Shown in pieces: positions 7,506 to 15,334 of a stretch of 21,593 nt of DNA (positions are counted from its first letter, which is position 1; the number at the start of each line of letters is the position of its first letter). Source of the DNA: a virus; IMG/VR virus record IMGVR_UViG_3300050014_000094, positions 1 to 21,593 of that record; one strand, given 5' to 3'. Made by a program: the position numbers and the translations under genes. The notes under the pieces were generated by a model. That model saw only the letters and a list, made by a program, of their open reading frames with translations, had not been told where the DNA came from and did no database searches.

Positions 7506-7955
7506 ATGTCTGGAAATGCACACAGAAACATTTATTTGCAAAGAAAAATACTTTCCAAGAATACCAATTATGGGCTTGGAACTTTGCAGATGGCAAGAGC
7601 GATTTATGATTTTGGTGTCGATGGCGGAGCAATCTCTACCATTACGCCAAAACATAATGCGTGGCTTCCCGATAACGCCATCATCGTTGCCGGAGTGATT
7701 AATTCCACAACCGCGGTAACATCCGCCGGCGCGCCGAGTATTACGATTGGAACAAGTGCAGGTTCGAGTGTGTCGGCGATTTTGGGAGCAAAAGTCAAAG
7801 GTGATTATACGCTGGACGCGATCATCGCGGCGGTTCCTACTTTTGCTGTGCCGGTAAAGTTATCGAACAAAGGGCAGATCACAATCACTACCGACGTGGC
7901 TTTAACCGCGGGGGTGATCGAAGTTACATTGTTTTATTTTGCGGAGAGGAATTAA
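7506..7955 (+). CDS. Capsid decoration/head-fibre-like protein, paralogue 2
   Basis: A 149-residue paralogue of the preceding gene: GLGTLQMARAIYDFGVDGG, WLPDNAIIVAGVINSTTAVT, SITIGTSAGSS and a C-terminus ending VTLFYFAERN. The N-terminal 20 residues (MSGNAHRNIYLQRKILSKNT) differ most from paralogue 1, as expected if this part docks to different sites or partners. It starts 12 bases after the first copy. The two may form a mixed oligomer or bind different capsid positions; the sequence does not decide. Confidence 0.6.
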   Translation: MSGNAHRNIYLQRKILSKNTNYGLGTLQMARAIYDFGVDGGAISTITPKHNAWLPDNAIIVAGVINSTTAVTSAGAPSITIGTSAGSSVSAILGAKVKGDYTLDAIIAAVPTFAVPVKLSNKGQITITTDVALTAGVIEVTLFYFAERN

Positions 7956-8009
7956 AGTTTTTGTAGGTCTTAGCGGTTAATTCCAAGAAGAGATCACGGA
8001 TAATAAAAT

Positions 8010-8102
8010 TTGAGTTCTCAATCTCGTAAAAAATTGTTAAAAGTTATCACTCTTTTAAAAAGTGAATTAAATCGAGTTATGATTCTCGCGCAAAATCAAT
8101 AA
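8010..8102 (+). CDS. Possible 30-residue basic peptide (TTG start)
   Basis: An open frame from TTG 8010 to TAA 8100-8102 reads MSSQSRKKLLKVITLLKSEL followed by NRVMILAQNQ. It is a single amphipathic, lysine-rich helix and fills the only sizeable gap before the scaffold gene (7956-8115). There is no ATG at its head and no ribosome-binding site. Its regular helix pattern is the only support, so it may be chance. Confidence 0.3.
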   Translation: MSSQSRKKLLKVITLLKSELNRVMILAQNQ

Positions 8103-8115
8103 CATATATCATTTT

Positions 8116-8679
8116 ATGGCAAATCAAAATGACGTTAACGAGGAAGAGGTAATCGATGTACCCGAAATCAAGGAAGAGAAAGACGAAAACGGGGCGGACG
8201 TTACCGACTGGAAGGCTAAGGCTTTGGAAGCGCAGGGAATAGCAAAACGCTATCAGACTAAACTTTCAAAGATGAAAGAGGCCAAACCAGCACCCGCAGT
8301 TGAGAAGCAAGAAGCAAAACAAGAAACTTTGGACCGAATTGATCGCGCTGTTTTACGGGTTGAAAAGATAACTGAACCCGATGAAATCGCGCTGGTTGAA
8401 TCGACGATGAAAGAAAGCGGTAAATCTCTTGAGGCAGTATTGGCAATGAAATATTTCCAATCAGAACTCAAGGAAATGCGAGAATTTCGTGCGTCAAAGG
8501 AGGCTATACCAAGCAGTACCAGACGCTCAAGCCAATCATCTCGCGATACTGTTGATTATTGGATTGCTAAAGGTGAATTACCGCCCGCGGATCAGGTAAA
8601 ATTGAGGCGCGACGTGGTAAATGCCAGAATGGCAACCGCAAAACAGAAAAGCAAATTTACCGATAATCCCGTCGTGTAG
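8116..8679 (+). CDS. Scaffolding-type protein
   Basis: A 187-residue highly charged protein just before the major capsid gene, the usual place for a scaffold. The N-terminus is acidic (NEEEVIDVPEIKEEKDE), the middle is a K/E/Q-rich helix likely to form a coiled coil, and the C-terminal region is serine/arginine-rich followed by a basic helix (KLRRDVVNARMATAKQKSK) suited to binding the inner capsid surface. Scaffolds guide prohead assembly and then leave. It ends with TAG, whereas nearly all neighbours end with TAA. Confidence 0.7.
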   Translation: MANQNDVNEEEVIDVPEIKEEKDENGADVTDWKAKALEAQGIAKRYQTKLSKMKEAKPAPAVEKQEAKQETLDRIDRAVLRVEKITEPDEIALVESTMKESGKSLEAVLAMKYFQSELKEMREFRASKEAIPSSTRRSSQSSRDTVDYWIAKGELPPADQVKLRRDVVNARMATAKQKSKFTDNPVV

Positions 8680-8748
8680 TCTGATATTTCTTGTTGCATA
8701 ATTTAACAATTTTGTAACAAGCGAAAGCGAAAACTACAAAATACCAAT

Positions 8749-9588
8749 TTGGCAATTATCTATGGAGAAGAGTGGGCAATCAAAGCGCAAGAACGCTTGG
8801 ACGAACCCACAAAAGTGAAGGACATCTTTAAGATGACCTACACCAACGAAAGAGTTCTGCATAATCCTTATAGAACCGACGCAAGCGTGGCCGCTTTGAC
8901 CCCTTACTCGGCCTATACTCCCGCCGCTGTCGCTTTGACCGATGATTATGTGACTATCGACGCTCACCGCGTGGTGTCGCAGATCATTGACCGGGCAGAC
9001 TTGGCTCAGTCAACCTATCTTAATCAGATGGACTTGGCCGACGCGCAGGGTGTTCTTTTGAACGAGGATTTGGAAAGTTTGGCATTCGCTCAATACGCGC
9101 AATTTACCAGTTTTGATAATACCGAGATCGGCGGAGCCGCGGGGAACATTATTGTTTCTTCGAGCAACATCGACGATATTATCCGGGCGATAGATCAAAA
9201 AATCGCGGTTGCGAAAGGCGATAAACTGAAAGAAAGAAACGGCGGATTCATTGTTTGGAGACCGGCGGATTTCAATCTGTTGACCGCTTTTATGCAGGCT
9301 AATGGTTTTAGCACCGCGGATAGCGCGTTGAGCAACGGCGTTAAAGGAGGCGTGGAATATATGGGTTTCACCCACTATCGTTCCAACTCTTTGACTGCTG
9401 GGCATTTGCTTGCCGGCGTGAAACAGTTAGCGGAGATCGGTATCGTTAAAGATACTTATGGCCAGGTGATGATTAACGAAAAAGATCCGGGCAATGTGTC
9501 TGGTATCTCGGTTGTTATGCGTCTTGACTATAAGGTTAAAGTTTGGACAAAGACCTTGCCCGTACTTTACAACGTGACGGTCGCCTAA
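8749..9588 (+). CDS. Major capsid protein
   Basis: A 279-residue protein between scaffold and adaptor genes. Segments such as NPYRTDASVAALTPYSAYTP, VSQIIDRADLAQSTYLNQMD, KERNGGFIVWRPADFNLL and a C-terminus with SVVMRLDYKVKVWTKTLPVL match the pattern of HK97-fold capsid proteins of short-tailed phages, where a bound N-arm leads into the shell domain. No ATG is available: the frame is open only from 8707, and TTG 8749, followed by GCA as in the many ATGGC starts here, is the best start. There is no Shine-Dalgarno. A strong hairpin follows the gene at 9593. Confidence 0.75.
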   Translation: MAIIYGEEWAIKAQERLDEPTKVKDIFKMTYTNERVLHNPYRTDASVAALTPYSAYTPAAVALTDDYVTIDAHRVVSQIIDRADLAQSTYLNQMDLADAQGVLLNEDLESLAFAQYAQFTSFDNTEIGGAAGNIIVSSSNIDDIIRAIDQKIAVAKGDKLKERNGGFIVWRPADFNLLTAFMQANGFSTADSALSNGVKGGVEYMGFTHYRSNSLTAGHLLAGVKQLAEIGIVKDTYGQVMINEKDPGNVSGISVVMRLDYKVKVWTKTLPVLYNVTVA

Positions 9589-9593
9589 CGTTA

Positions 9594-9620
9594 AAACAGC
9601 CTCATTTGTGGGGCTGTTTC
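9594..9620 (+). terminator. Hairpin after the capsid gene (probable weak terminator or mRNA end stabiliser)
   Basis: AACAGCCTCA pairs with TGGGGCTGTT over ten pairs (one T-G wobble) around a TTTG loop, and only TTTC follows. The short T run argues for partial termination or for 3'-end protection of the capsid mRNA rather than a complete stop, since the next gene block has no promoter that I can see. Confidence 0.55.
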
Positions 9621-9633
9621 GGGAATTGTAAAT

Positions 9634-9697
9634 TAAACCTTACGATTCCCGCCCTCTATCTTTTTACTCGTAAGGTTTAGAGATGGAGGGCGGGAAT
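9634..9697 (+). promoter_or_regulatory. Interleaved inverted repeats over a start codon, element 2
   Basis: Arm a TAAACCTTACG 9634-9644 is complementary to a' CGTAAGGTTTA 9669-9679 (11 of 11). Arm b ATTCCCGCCCTC 9645-9656 is complementary to b' GAGGGCGGGAAT 9686-9697 (12 of 12), and b can extend to 17 pairs with one wobble (9657-9661 with 9681-9685). The order a-b-a'-b' makes the helices cross, with a abutting b. Arm a' contains AAGG (9672-9675), placed 7 nt before ATG 9683, and that ATG sits at the edge of b', so either helix would hide part of the initiation site. Confidence 0.75.
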
Positions 9698-9823
9698 AAA
9701 AACAATAAACAAAGGAAAGATGAAAAATTAGGTTTAAGAAAACATAATGGTGCTCAATTGCGCCAGGCTTATAAAGCTAAAGAGAAACGGCTGACTCAAG
9801 GGTTAGCGACAGTATCAAATTAA
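9683..9823 (+). CDS. Small basic protein (46 residues) under element 2
   Basis: The ORF reads MEGGNKNNKQRKDEKLGLRK then a helix rich in Q, A, K and R, and ends TVSN. It is strongly basic and probably helical, as expected for a nucleic-acid-binding or capsid-interior peptide. It lies between the capsid and adaptor genes. It is the only gene in the window with an SD-like sequence at normal spacing (AAGG, 7 nt), and that sequence and the ATG are both inside the paired arms of element 2. I recognise no family. Confidence 0.5.
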   Translation: MEGGNKNNKQRKDEKLGLRKHNGAQLRQAYKAKEKRLTQGLATVSN

Positions 9824-9828
9824 ATGCC

Positions 9829-10527
9829 ATTACATTTTCCGAAATAGTAGCCAAAATTGACCGCGCCTGTAACACCAATTCGGCCAATTACACACTGGCG
9901 AATAAAGCGATAGATGTAAACCTTGCCTTGCGCGACCTTATTGCGATTGCTTTGCGCAACAAAAAGGTAAATTACGACGATCCGAACCAAACGGAAAATC
10001 CTTTTTTGACGACCACCCTGGTATCCGGACAGCGGGATTATTATTTTCCACTGGACGAACAGTCAAATATTATTCTTGCGTTCAATAAAATTATGGTTGC
10101 CGACTCTTCCGGCGTGTTTCACGCGCTTGACCGAGTAAATCAGGAGCTGGACAGCAATATGGAGAGTTTCTTTGATGGCCAGAACTTCACAGGAACGCCT
10201 ACACGCTTCGACCAGACAGGAATGTGTGCATTTCTCGATCCGATACCTAATTACTCCAAGACGGCCGGGATTAAGGCATTTATTGACCGGACGCCCAGCT
10301 TTTTTATATCTTCGGATACCACAAAGACCGCGGGAACCGACGAACTGGTGCAATCTTATCTTTATTTGAGGCCGAGTTATGAATATTGCCGCGATCATTC
10401 AAGGGCAAACACCGAACAGCTTTTTCGGGATATGAACATCGCCTTGAGAGCCGCTGAAGATCGATTGTCGGCAACGCCTAAAGATTTACCGAATCGGATT
10501 GTTCCGGATCGTATTAATTTCAGATAA
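9829..10527 (+). CDS. Head-tail adaptor protein (start unclear)
   Basis: The frame is open from 9781 and has no ATG before the body of the protein. From 9829 it reads ITFSEIVAKIDRA, then NKAIDVNLALRDLI, DDPNQTENPFLTTTLVSGQR and DYYFPLDEQ, a pattern I know from podovirus-type adaptor proteins that sit under the portal. Starting at TTG 9928 would discard the conserved N-terminal helices. An ATG at 9824 lies one base out of frame: if it were ATGGCC rather than ATGCC, the protein would start MAITFSEIV like its neighbours. I therefore give the body from ATT 9829 and regard the true start as about 9824. The C-terminus ends RIVPDRINFR. Confidence 0.65.
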   Translation: MTFSEIVAKIDRACNTNSANYTLANKAIDVNLALRDLIAIALRNKKVNYDDPNQTENPFLTTTLVSGQRDYYFPLDEQSNIILAFNKIMVADSSGVFHALDRVNQELDSNMESFFDGQNFTGTPTRFDQTGMCAFLDPIPNYSKTAGIKAFIDRTPSFFISSDTTKTAGTDELVQSYLYLRPSYEYCRDHSRANTEQLFRDMNIALRAAEDRLSATPKDLPNRIVPDRINFR

Positions 10528-10530
10528 AAT

Positions 10531-10797
10531 ATGCCCGCAACAGTAACCAATTTACCAAAGACAACGACCATCATAGATAACTTGGCTAAAAAGACCGGGG
10601 CTAGTGTTGGCAATCAATCAAAAAACACGACCATCAAAGATAACCAATCCAAACAAAACAATGTTTCGTTAACTAATTTTGGCCGGGATATTTTATTGAT
10701 TTGCGAAGACAGCGCGAAATTAATGACCGAAGACAGCCGTTATATCATTGTTGAAAAAACATCATCGCCCGCGATAGATAACCAACCCAAAAACTAA
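10531..10797 (+). CDS. Hypothetical protein with short internal repeats
   Basis: An 88-residue protein. The first half repeats the pattern NLPKTTTIIDNLAKK / NQSKNTTIKDNQSKQ, and a related DNQPKN closes the protein. A hydrophobic middle (FGRDILLICEDSAKLMTEDS) separates them. Three bases separate it from the adaptor stop, and its TAA overlaps the next ATG (TAATG), so it is in the tail-assembly operon. Repeated D-N-x-x-K segments suggest a binding linker or a beta-solenoid-like strip. No family recognised. Confidence 0.55.
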   Translation: MPATVTNLPKTTTIIDNLAKKTGASVGNQSKNTTIKDNQSKQNNVSLTNFGRDILLICEDSAKLMTEDSRYIIVEKTSSPAIDNQPKN

Positions 10798-11915
10798 TGG
10801 CAGATCCAATTAAAATATCAGATTTAACCGTAGCAATCCCCGCCGCAACCGATGTTTTGCCGTTTTCGCCCGTAGGAGGGGCTACGAGCAAGAAATGCAC
10901 AGTATTGGCTCTACGGGGCAATCTGACGCCAACGGTGCTGGCTACAGGGTTTACACTGGCCGGCGGGACTATCCCCAAGACTTTGACTGTGGATGTTGAT
11001 TTGGTGGCCAGTACGTTAGCAACGATTGGCAATGTGGCAACGGCTCTTGGAACAGCTGAAGGTTATACCGACAGCGTGGCGGGCGGTAAAGTGAATAATT
11101 CCGGCAACGAAACAATCGCAGGAATTAAAACATTTTCATCTTTTCCAATTTCTCCTTCAAGCGACCCGACAACCGATTACCAAGTAGCCAACAAAAAGTA
11201 TGTTGATACCGTTGGTTCAGCTGGTACGCCCGACGCCACCGAGGCGACAAAAGGCAAGATGGTTTTAGCTTCTCAGGCGAAGACCGACGCCGGAACAGAC
11301 GATGCCAGTGCGCTCACGCCGTTGAAATACGCAACCACGACAAAGATACCCGCAGTAGTAGCCACGGCATTGAGCGGAAAAATGGCGGCTTCAGCGTTGA
11401 GCACCGATGGCACGATGGCTGATAACAGCGACGCCGAGGTTCCAAGCCAGAAGGCGGTGAAGACTTATGCGGCAACTTTTACCACGATAGTCTCCGAAAA
11501 TTTACGCAATAGCGATGACGCACAAGTTACAATCGTCGCAGGGGCTGGAACTTTCCCTGTTTCGTATTCAAAAGTTAAAGAAATATTGCTTAACGAAGCA
11601 CTGCCTGCGACGACAGTTAAATTTGATTTAACTGGGACTAATTATGCCATGTACGCCAAAATCTATGTTAATGGTTCCGCAGTCGGAACTGAACGATTAA
11701 TATATTCTGGATCAACAACGTATAGCGAGAACTTGACCGGGTTGGCTTCGGGCGCGCTTATTCAAATATATTGGCGTTCCGACTATAACATGTGCGGTGG
11801 AAATATTAAAAATTTACGCCTATATTACGACCACGTAGTTACCGCGATCGGTGGGAAAACTTTAGCAACGCCTTTACTCGATACTTACGCAATTTCCACA
11901 ACAAATAATTCATAA
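10797..11915 (+). CDS. Tail fibre/collar-like protein
   Basis: A 372-residue protein with features typical of phage fibres: an N-terminal beta segment IKISDLTVAIPAATDVLPF, the phrase GNETIAGIKTFSSFPISPSS followed by YQVANKKYVD at about residues 103-140, a linker rich in T/D/A (GTPDATEATKGKMVLASQA), and a second address-like phrase SDAEVPSQKAVKTY near residue 215. The C-terminal 130 residues look like a beta-sandwich that may bind carbohydrate (VKFDLTGTNYAMYAKIYVNG). It probably forms a trimeric fibre or whisker used in host recognition. Confidence 0.65.
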   Translation: MADPIKISDLTVAIPAATDVLPFSPVGGATSKKCTVLALRGNLTPTVLATGFTLAGGTIPKTLTVDVDLVASTLATIGNVATALGTAEGYTDSVAGGKVNNSGNETIAGIKTFSSFPISPSSDPTTDYQVANKKYVDTVGSAGTPDATEATKGKMVLASQAKTDAGTDDASALTPLKYATTTKIPAVVATALSGKMAASALSTDGTMADNSDAEVPSQKAVKTYAATFTTIVSENLRNSDDAQVTIVAGAGTFPVSYSKVKEILLNEALPATTVKFDLTGTNYAMYAKIYVNGSAVGTERLIYSGSTTYSENLTGLASGALIQIYWRSDYNMCGGNIKNLRLYYDHVVTAIGGKTLATPLLDTYAISTTNNS

Positions 11916-11917
11916 CT

Positions 11918-13483
11918 ATGGCAATCCGCGAAATAAAACAAAATAATTTTCTTGCTGGTATTGTCAACGATCCGCGGGCAAATAATCCCGCCGCCCTTTG
12001 GTATGCGGAAAATATGGAGGTTGGGAAAAATAAATCTATATTTTCAGTGGTGAACAATCAGGCGGAAAACGCATTATCTTTTTTAAATATAAATTGCATC
12101 ACGAAGATGATTGACACGGGAGCTAATATCTACGGCGTTGGAAATTATGCCAGCGGGATTAATTTATATTCCAAACCAACCGATTTGAGTTCAGCCTGGG
12201 CTAGTTGTACCGGGGCGACAATTGCCGGGGGTACTTTTTACAAAGACAATGGGTTCTTTGCTATTATTTGGCCGTATGTCTATTTTTACGATATTTATCA
12301 CGCCAACATTGCCCGTTGGTATGTGTTTTCGCCTTTTACTTTAACGGCAAATTATATTTATTGCGGCGGGACTTTATTGAATAGTTATGGATATTTTCAG
12401 GGAGGAGTTCCGTGGCAAGGAAAACTATATGGATGGGTTGCAAATATTGTCTTTATGGTCGATTATTCAGGAGCAAACAATGGAACGATAACACAAATGA
12501 TAAATGTCGACGCGGAGCAGACGATCGTTGATATTGTCCCATACCAAGACAATCTGAAAATTGTTTGCTCTTCCGGTTCGAGCGCAATCAAATCCCTGGC
12601 TTATCTATGGAATGGAGACAAGGATTCAACATTTATAGGGATTTATGAAATCGGAGCCGGGACGGTCTTTGGCGCGACTGAATATGAAGGAAAACTTATT
12701 GTGGCAATTGCGGCAGCGAATAAGAAATATTTCTCTTTAAAATATTTTAACGGAGTCAATTATAAAACTCTCTTCAATTATTCGCCGCGGGCAAATCTTG
12801 CGGGAACTTACGCCTATATTTCCCCGGCTTCAAAATTGAAGGTTTTCGGAAATTATATTTATTTCCTTGTTACCGGGACAAAACCGAATGATTCCTACGC
12901 CGGATATTACCAGTACGCTTTGGCGCGATATGGACATGATGACCCGTCAAACCCGTTGGCGTTTTCAATCTTCAAAACATTTGATTTTGCGAACGTAACG
13001 CGCGGATTGGACGGCCAGGTGGTTAACAATGATTTTCTAATACTTGAAGGAGTTGCGGGGGGGGCAAGTTCCCCGGAGAGATATGTGGCCGCGGTGATCT
13101 ACTCGGATACCAATAAAACGACTTTCTTTTTGAGCGCGGCAAGCACGTACTCTGGACAATCGGGGATTGTAGAAACATTGAAGTTTGACGGCGGCGATCC
13201 GTCCATCCCGAAGCAATTAAAATCAGTTTCCCTTTCATACGGGGCAATCCCGGCCAGCGGAAGCGTGACTTTAAAGTATCGGCTTAATTCGGATACGGCT
13301 TGGACGACCATTTTCACCGATTCAACCGCGGGAAGTTGCACGCACGCGGCAGTTAATATCGAAAGTTCGGGAGTTAATTTTGATTCTTTCTATGAAGTCC
13401 AGTTCAGGATAGAAATTTTAGGATCGATAGAATTGAAGTCATTTAAGGCAAAATACGAAACGACGGACCAACCTAGCTATTAA
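11918..13483 (+). CDS. Large beta-rich tail protein (nozzle/propeller-like)
   Basis: A 521-residue aromatic and glycine-rich protein. The N-terminus FLAGIVNDPRANNPAALWYA resembles the entry segment of podovirus nozzle or tail-tubular proteins, which start with a list of nodes in the tail ring. The middle has recurring segments such as GGTFYKDNGFFAIIWPYVYF and GGVPWQGKLYGWVANIVF that fit blades of a beta-propeller. The C-terminal 120 residues form a separate beta domain (SVTLKYRLNSDTAWTTIFTD). Position after adaptor and fibre genes supports a short-tail component. I am unsure of the exact role. Confidence 0.55.
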   Translation: MAIREIKQNNFLAGIVNDPRANNPAALWYAENMEVGKNKSIFSVVNNQAENALSFLNINCITKMIDTGANIYGVGNYASGINLYSKPTDLSSAWASCTGATIAGGTFYKDNGFFAIIWPYVYFYDIYHANIARWYVFSPFTLTANYIYCGGTLLNSYGYFQGGVPWQGKLYGWVANIVFMVDYSGANNGTITQMINVDAEQTIVDIVPYQDNLKIVCSSGSSAIKSLAYLWNGDKDSTFIGIYEIGAGTVFGATEYEGKLIVAIAAANKKYFSLKYFNGVNYKTLFNYSPRANLAGTYAYISPASKLKVFGNYIYFLVTGTKPNDSYAGYYQYALARYGHDDPSNPLAFSIFKTFDFANVTRGLDGQVVNNDFLILEGVAGGASSPERYVAAVIYSDTNKTTFFLSAASTYSGQSGIVETLKFDGGDPSIPKQLKSVSLSYGAIPASGSVTLKYRLNSDTAWTTIFTDSTAGSCTHAAVNIESSGVNFDSFYEVQFRIEILGSIELKSFKAKYETTDQPSY

Positions 13484-13486
13484 TCT

Positions 13487-13624
13487 ATGGCAAACCTAAC
13501 ACAACAAGATATTGATGACGCAGTGGCGGTTTGCCAGCAACAGTTAGAGCAAGAGATCGCCGGATTGCGTCAGCAATTACAAGACATGTCCGATATGCTC
13601 AATAAATTATGGTCGCAACAGTAA
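13487..13624 (+). CDS. Small coiled-coil protein (45 residues)
   Basis: The ORF from ATG 13487 to TAA 13622-13624 reads MANLTQQDIDDAVAVCQQQL, continues with EQEIAGLRQQLQDMSDML and ends NKLWSQQ. It is one long heptad-like amphipathic helix with Q/L-rich a/d positions. The start has the ATGGC context of its neighbours, 3 bases after the previous stop, and the next gene begins 12 bases later. It may be an oligomerising linker or chaperone for the tail proteins. Confidence 0.6.
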   Translation: MANLTQQDIDDAVAVCQQQLEQEIAGLRQQLQDMSDMLNKLWSQQ

Positions 13625-13636
13625 AATCAAAACAAT

Positions 13637-15328
13637 ATGGCAGATTTAAACGCAATACAAAATCAAGTAAATCAAATCAAGGCTAAAACAGCCACTTTGG
13701 TCCCGCAGGTGGCGCAAGTATCGGGTACTCCTCAAACTACGTCCACAACTCAACCTGGCACTCCTACGGCGATCAGTGCGGACAGTTTGCGCCCGGTTGC
13801 GCCGATTGTTTTACCAAATCAAAAACCCGATACGACCAACTATTCGGCAATGATTAATGGAGGAAATGCCGCGATTGATTCGCTTACAAAGGCCAACGCC
13901 GCTAATGTTACCCCCGCGTCCACGCCAGATACTTCGACGGCGGATTTATTTACGGATTTATTTAAACAATATCTGGGAGGAGAAACCGCCCCGACTAACC
14001 GGGCAGATGAGTATAATTCAATGGAAAACAGCACGGGAATCGATGACAAAACAAAACAAATCAACGATGTCAATGCCCAAATTGCGGACATCAACGCTAA
14101 AGTTCAGGCTTCAAATCTTGCCTTGGAAAGAAGCGCGGCTAAATCGGGCGATGTGACTACTTCATTTTTAGGCAGGGAACAGGCCGAACAGAACCGCCAG
14201 GCGGCGATCCAAGTTTTGCCTTTGCAGGCGCAAGCGTTAGCTTTGCAAGGCTCATTAAAGGCGGCGCAGGATAAATTGGACACAACCTTTAAACTTCAAT
14301 CTGATTACGAAGACAAACTTTATAATTACAACAAGGATTTGCGCGATAAAGTTTACCAGTTTTCGACTGACGAACAAAAAAGAAAACAGGCCGCGCAACA
14401 GAAAAAAGACGACCAGGATTTCCAGTTGTTTCGGGATAATTTGAAGAACGCGCAGTCATTGGAAAAGACCGCAATGGACAACGGAGCACCTGCGATTGCG
14501 GCTAAGATCACCGCTTTGGACCCGAAGTCAACTACCTACAAGGCGGATTTGGCTGATTTGGAGGCAAGCATACCGCCCGACCCGACCAAAATGCAAGATC
14601 GTATTTTAAAGTCGTTGCAAATACAAAATCAACAGTTAGACAATCAGAAGCTCATCAGAGAAGCAAAGGAAAATGGAGGCGATACCATCAATTTAACAAA
14701 AGATGATGGTTCTAGTATAAGCGTTCCCGTTGATGTCGCTCCATATTTTAACACTGCAAGTAATGGGGTTGATTATATCGACGCTTCGAGTATCCAAGGA
14801 ACAGCGGCAGAAAAGAAGGCAGTCATAGATGAAGCGCAGAAATCAGGATTTAAAATTATTACGAATAAAAATACAGCCGCCGATTTGGTTAATATCAAAG
14901 ATGCTAACGCTAAACTTGATACGGTATCGACAATAATGGCCGGTATCGCTCAACCTGGATGGCTTTCAAGGACTTTGTATGGTCTTGGAATGACGAAACT
15001 TGCAACTACGACTCAGAGTGATCCACAGAAGGCCGCCGCAGGAGCATTAGAGAGCGTAGGATTGGATGTTTTGAAAGCAATTTCCGGTGTGCAAGGGTTT
15101 AGAGGTAACTCTTCGGTTGTCCAGCAAATCACAGACCATTTGCCTAAAGTAACCGATACTGTTGATACAGTAAATCAAAAAGTGTCCTATATCAAACAAC
15201 TCATTTCCGATAGAGAAGACGCGGCAGTTGGTAAGGCGCAAACAGTTGACACTAATCATCCAGACCAAACAGTTGGGGGCGTTACTTATTCTTATAGTGC
15301 AAGCGACGGTCTTTATCATTCTAAATAA
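13637..15328 (+). CDS. Long helical internal/ejection-type virion protein, candidate
   Basis: A 563-residue protein. Residues 1-110 are low-complexity T/P/Q/A-rich (VSGTPQTTSTTQPGTPTA). Residues about 125-310 are helical and coiled-coil prone with alternating Q, A, K and D (NDVNAQIADINAKVQASNLA), and the last third is mixed alpha/beta with a hydrophobic segment near GIAQPGWLSRTLYGLGM. No enzyme motif is seen. In short-tailed phages, long helical proteins placed after the nozzle gene are often internal core proteins ejected with DNA. This is an inference from context and composition. Confidence 0.5.
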   Translation: MADLNAIQNQVNQIKAKTATLVPQVAQVSGTPQTTSTTQPGTPTAISADSLRPVAPIVLPNQKPDTTNYSAMINGGNAAIDSLTKANAANVTPASTPDTSTADLFTDLFKQYLGGETAPTNRADEYNSMENSTGIDDKTKQINDVNAQIADINAKVQASNLALERSAAKSGDVTTSFLGREQAEQNRQAAIQVLPLQAQALALQGSLKAAQDKLDTTFKLQSDYEDKLYNYNKDLRDKVYQFSTDEQKRKQAAQQKKDDQDFQLFRDNLKNAQSLEKTAMDNGAPAIAAKITALDPKSTTYKADLADLEASIPPDPTKMQDRILKSLQIQNQQLDNQKLIREAKENGGDTINLTKDDGSSISVPVDVAPYFNTASNGVDYIDASSIQGTAAEKKAVIDEAQKSGFKIITNKNTAADLVNIKDANAKLDTVSTIMAGIAQPGWLSRTLYGLGMTKLATTTQSDPQKAAAGALESVGLDVLKAISGVQGFRGNSSVVQQITDHLPKVTDTVDTVNQKVSYIKQLISDREDAAVGKAQTVDTNHPDQTVGGVTYSYSASDGLYHSK

Positions 15329-15334
15329 AAAACT

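Noticed and set aside
9634-9697. HDV-type nested ribozyme
   Set aside because: The crossing order is similar, but there is no P3 hairpin between b and a' and no matching catalytic core.
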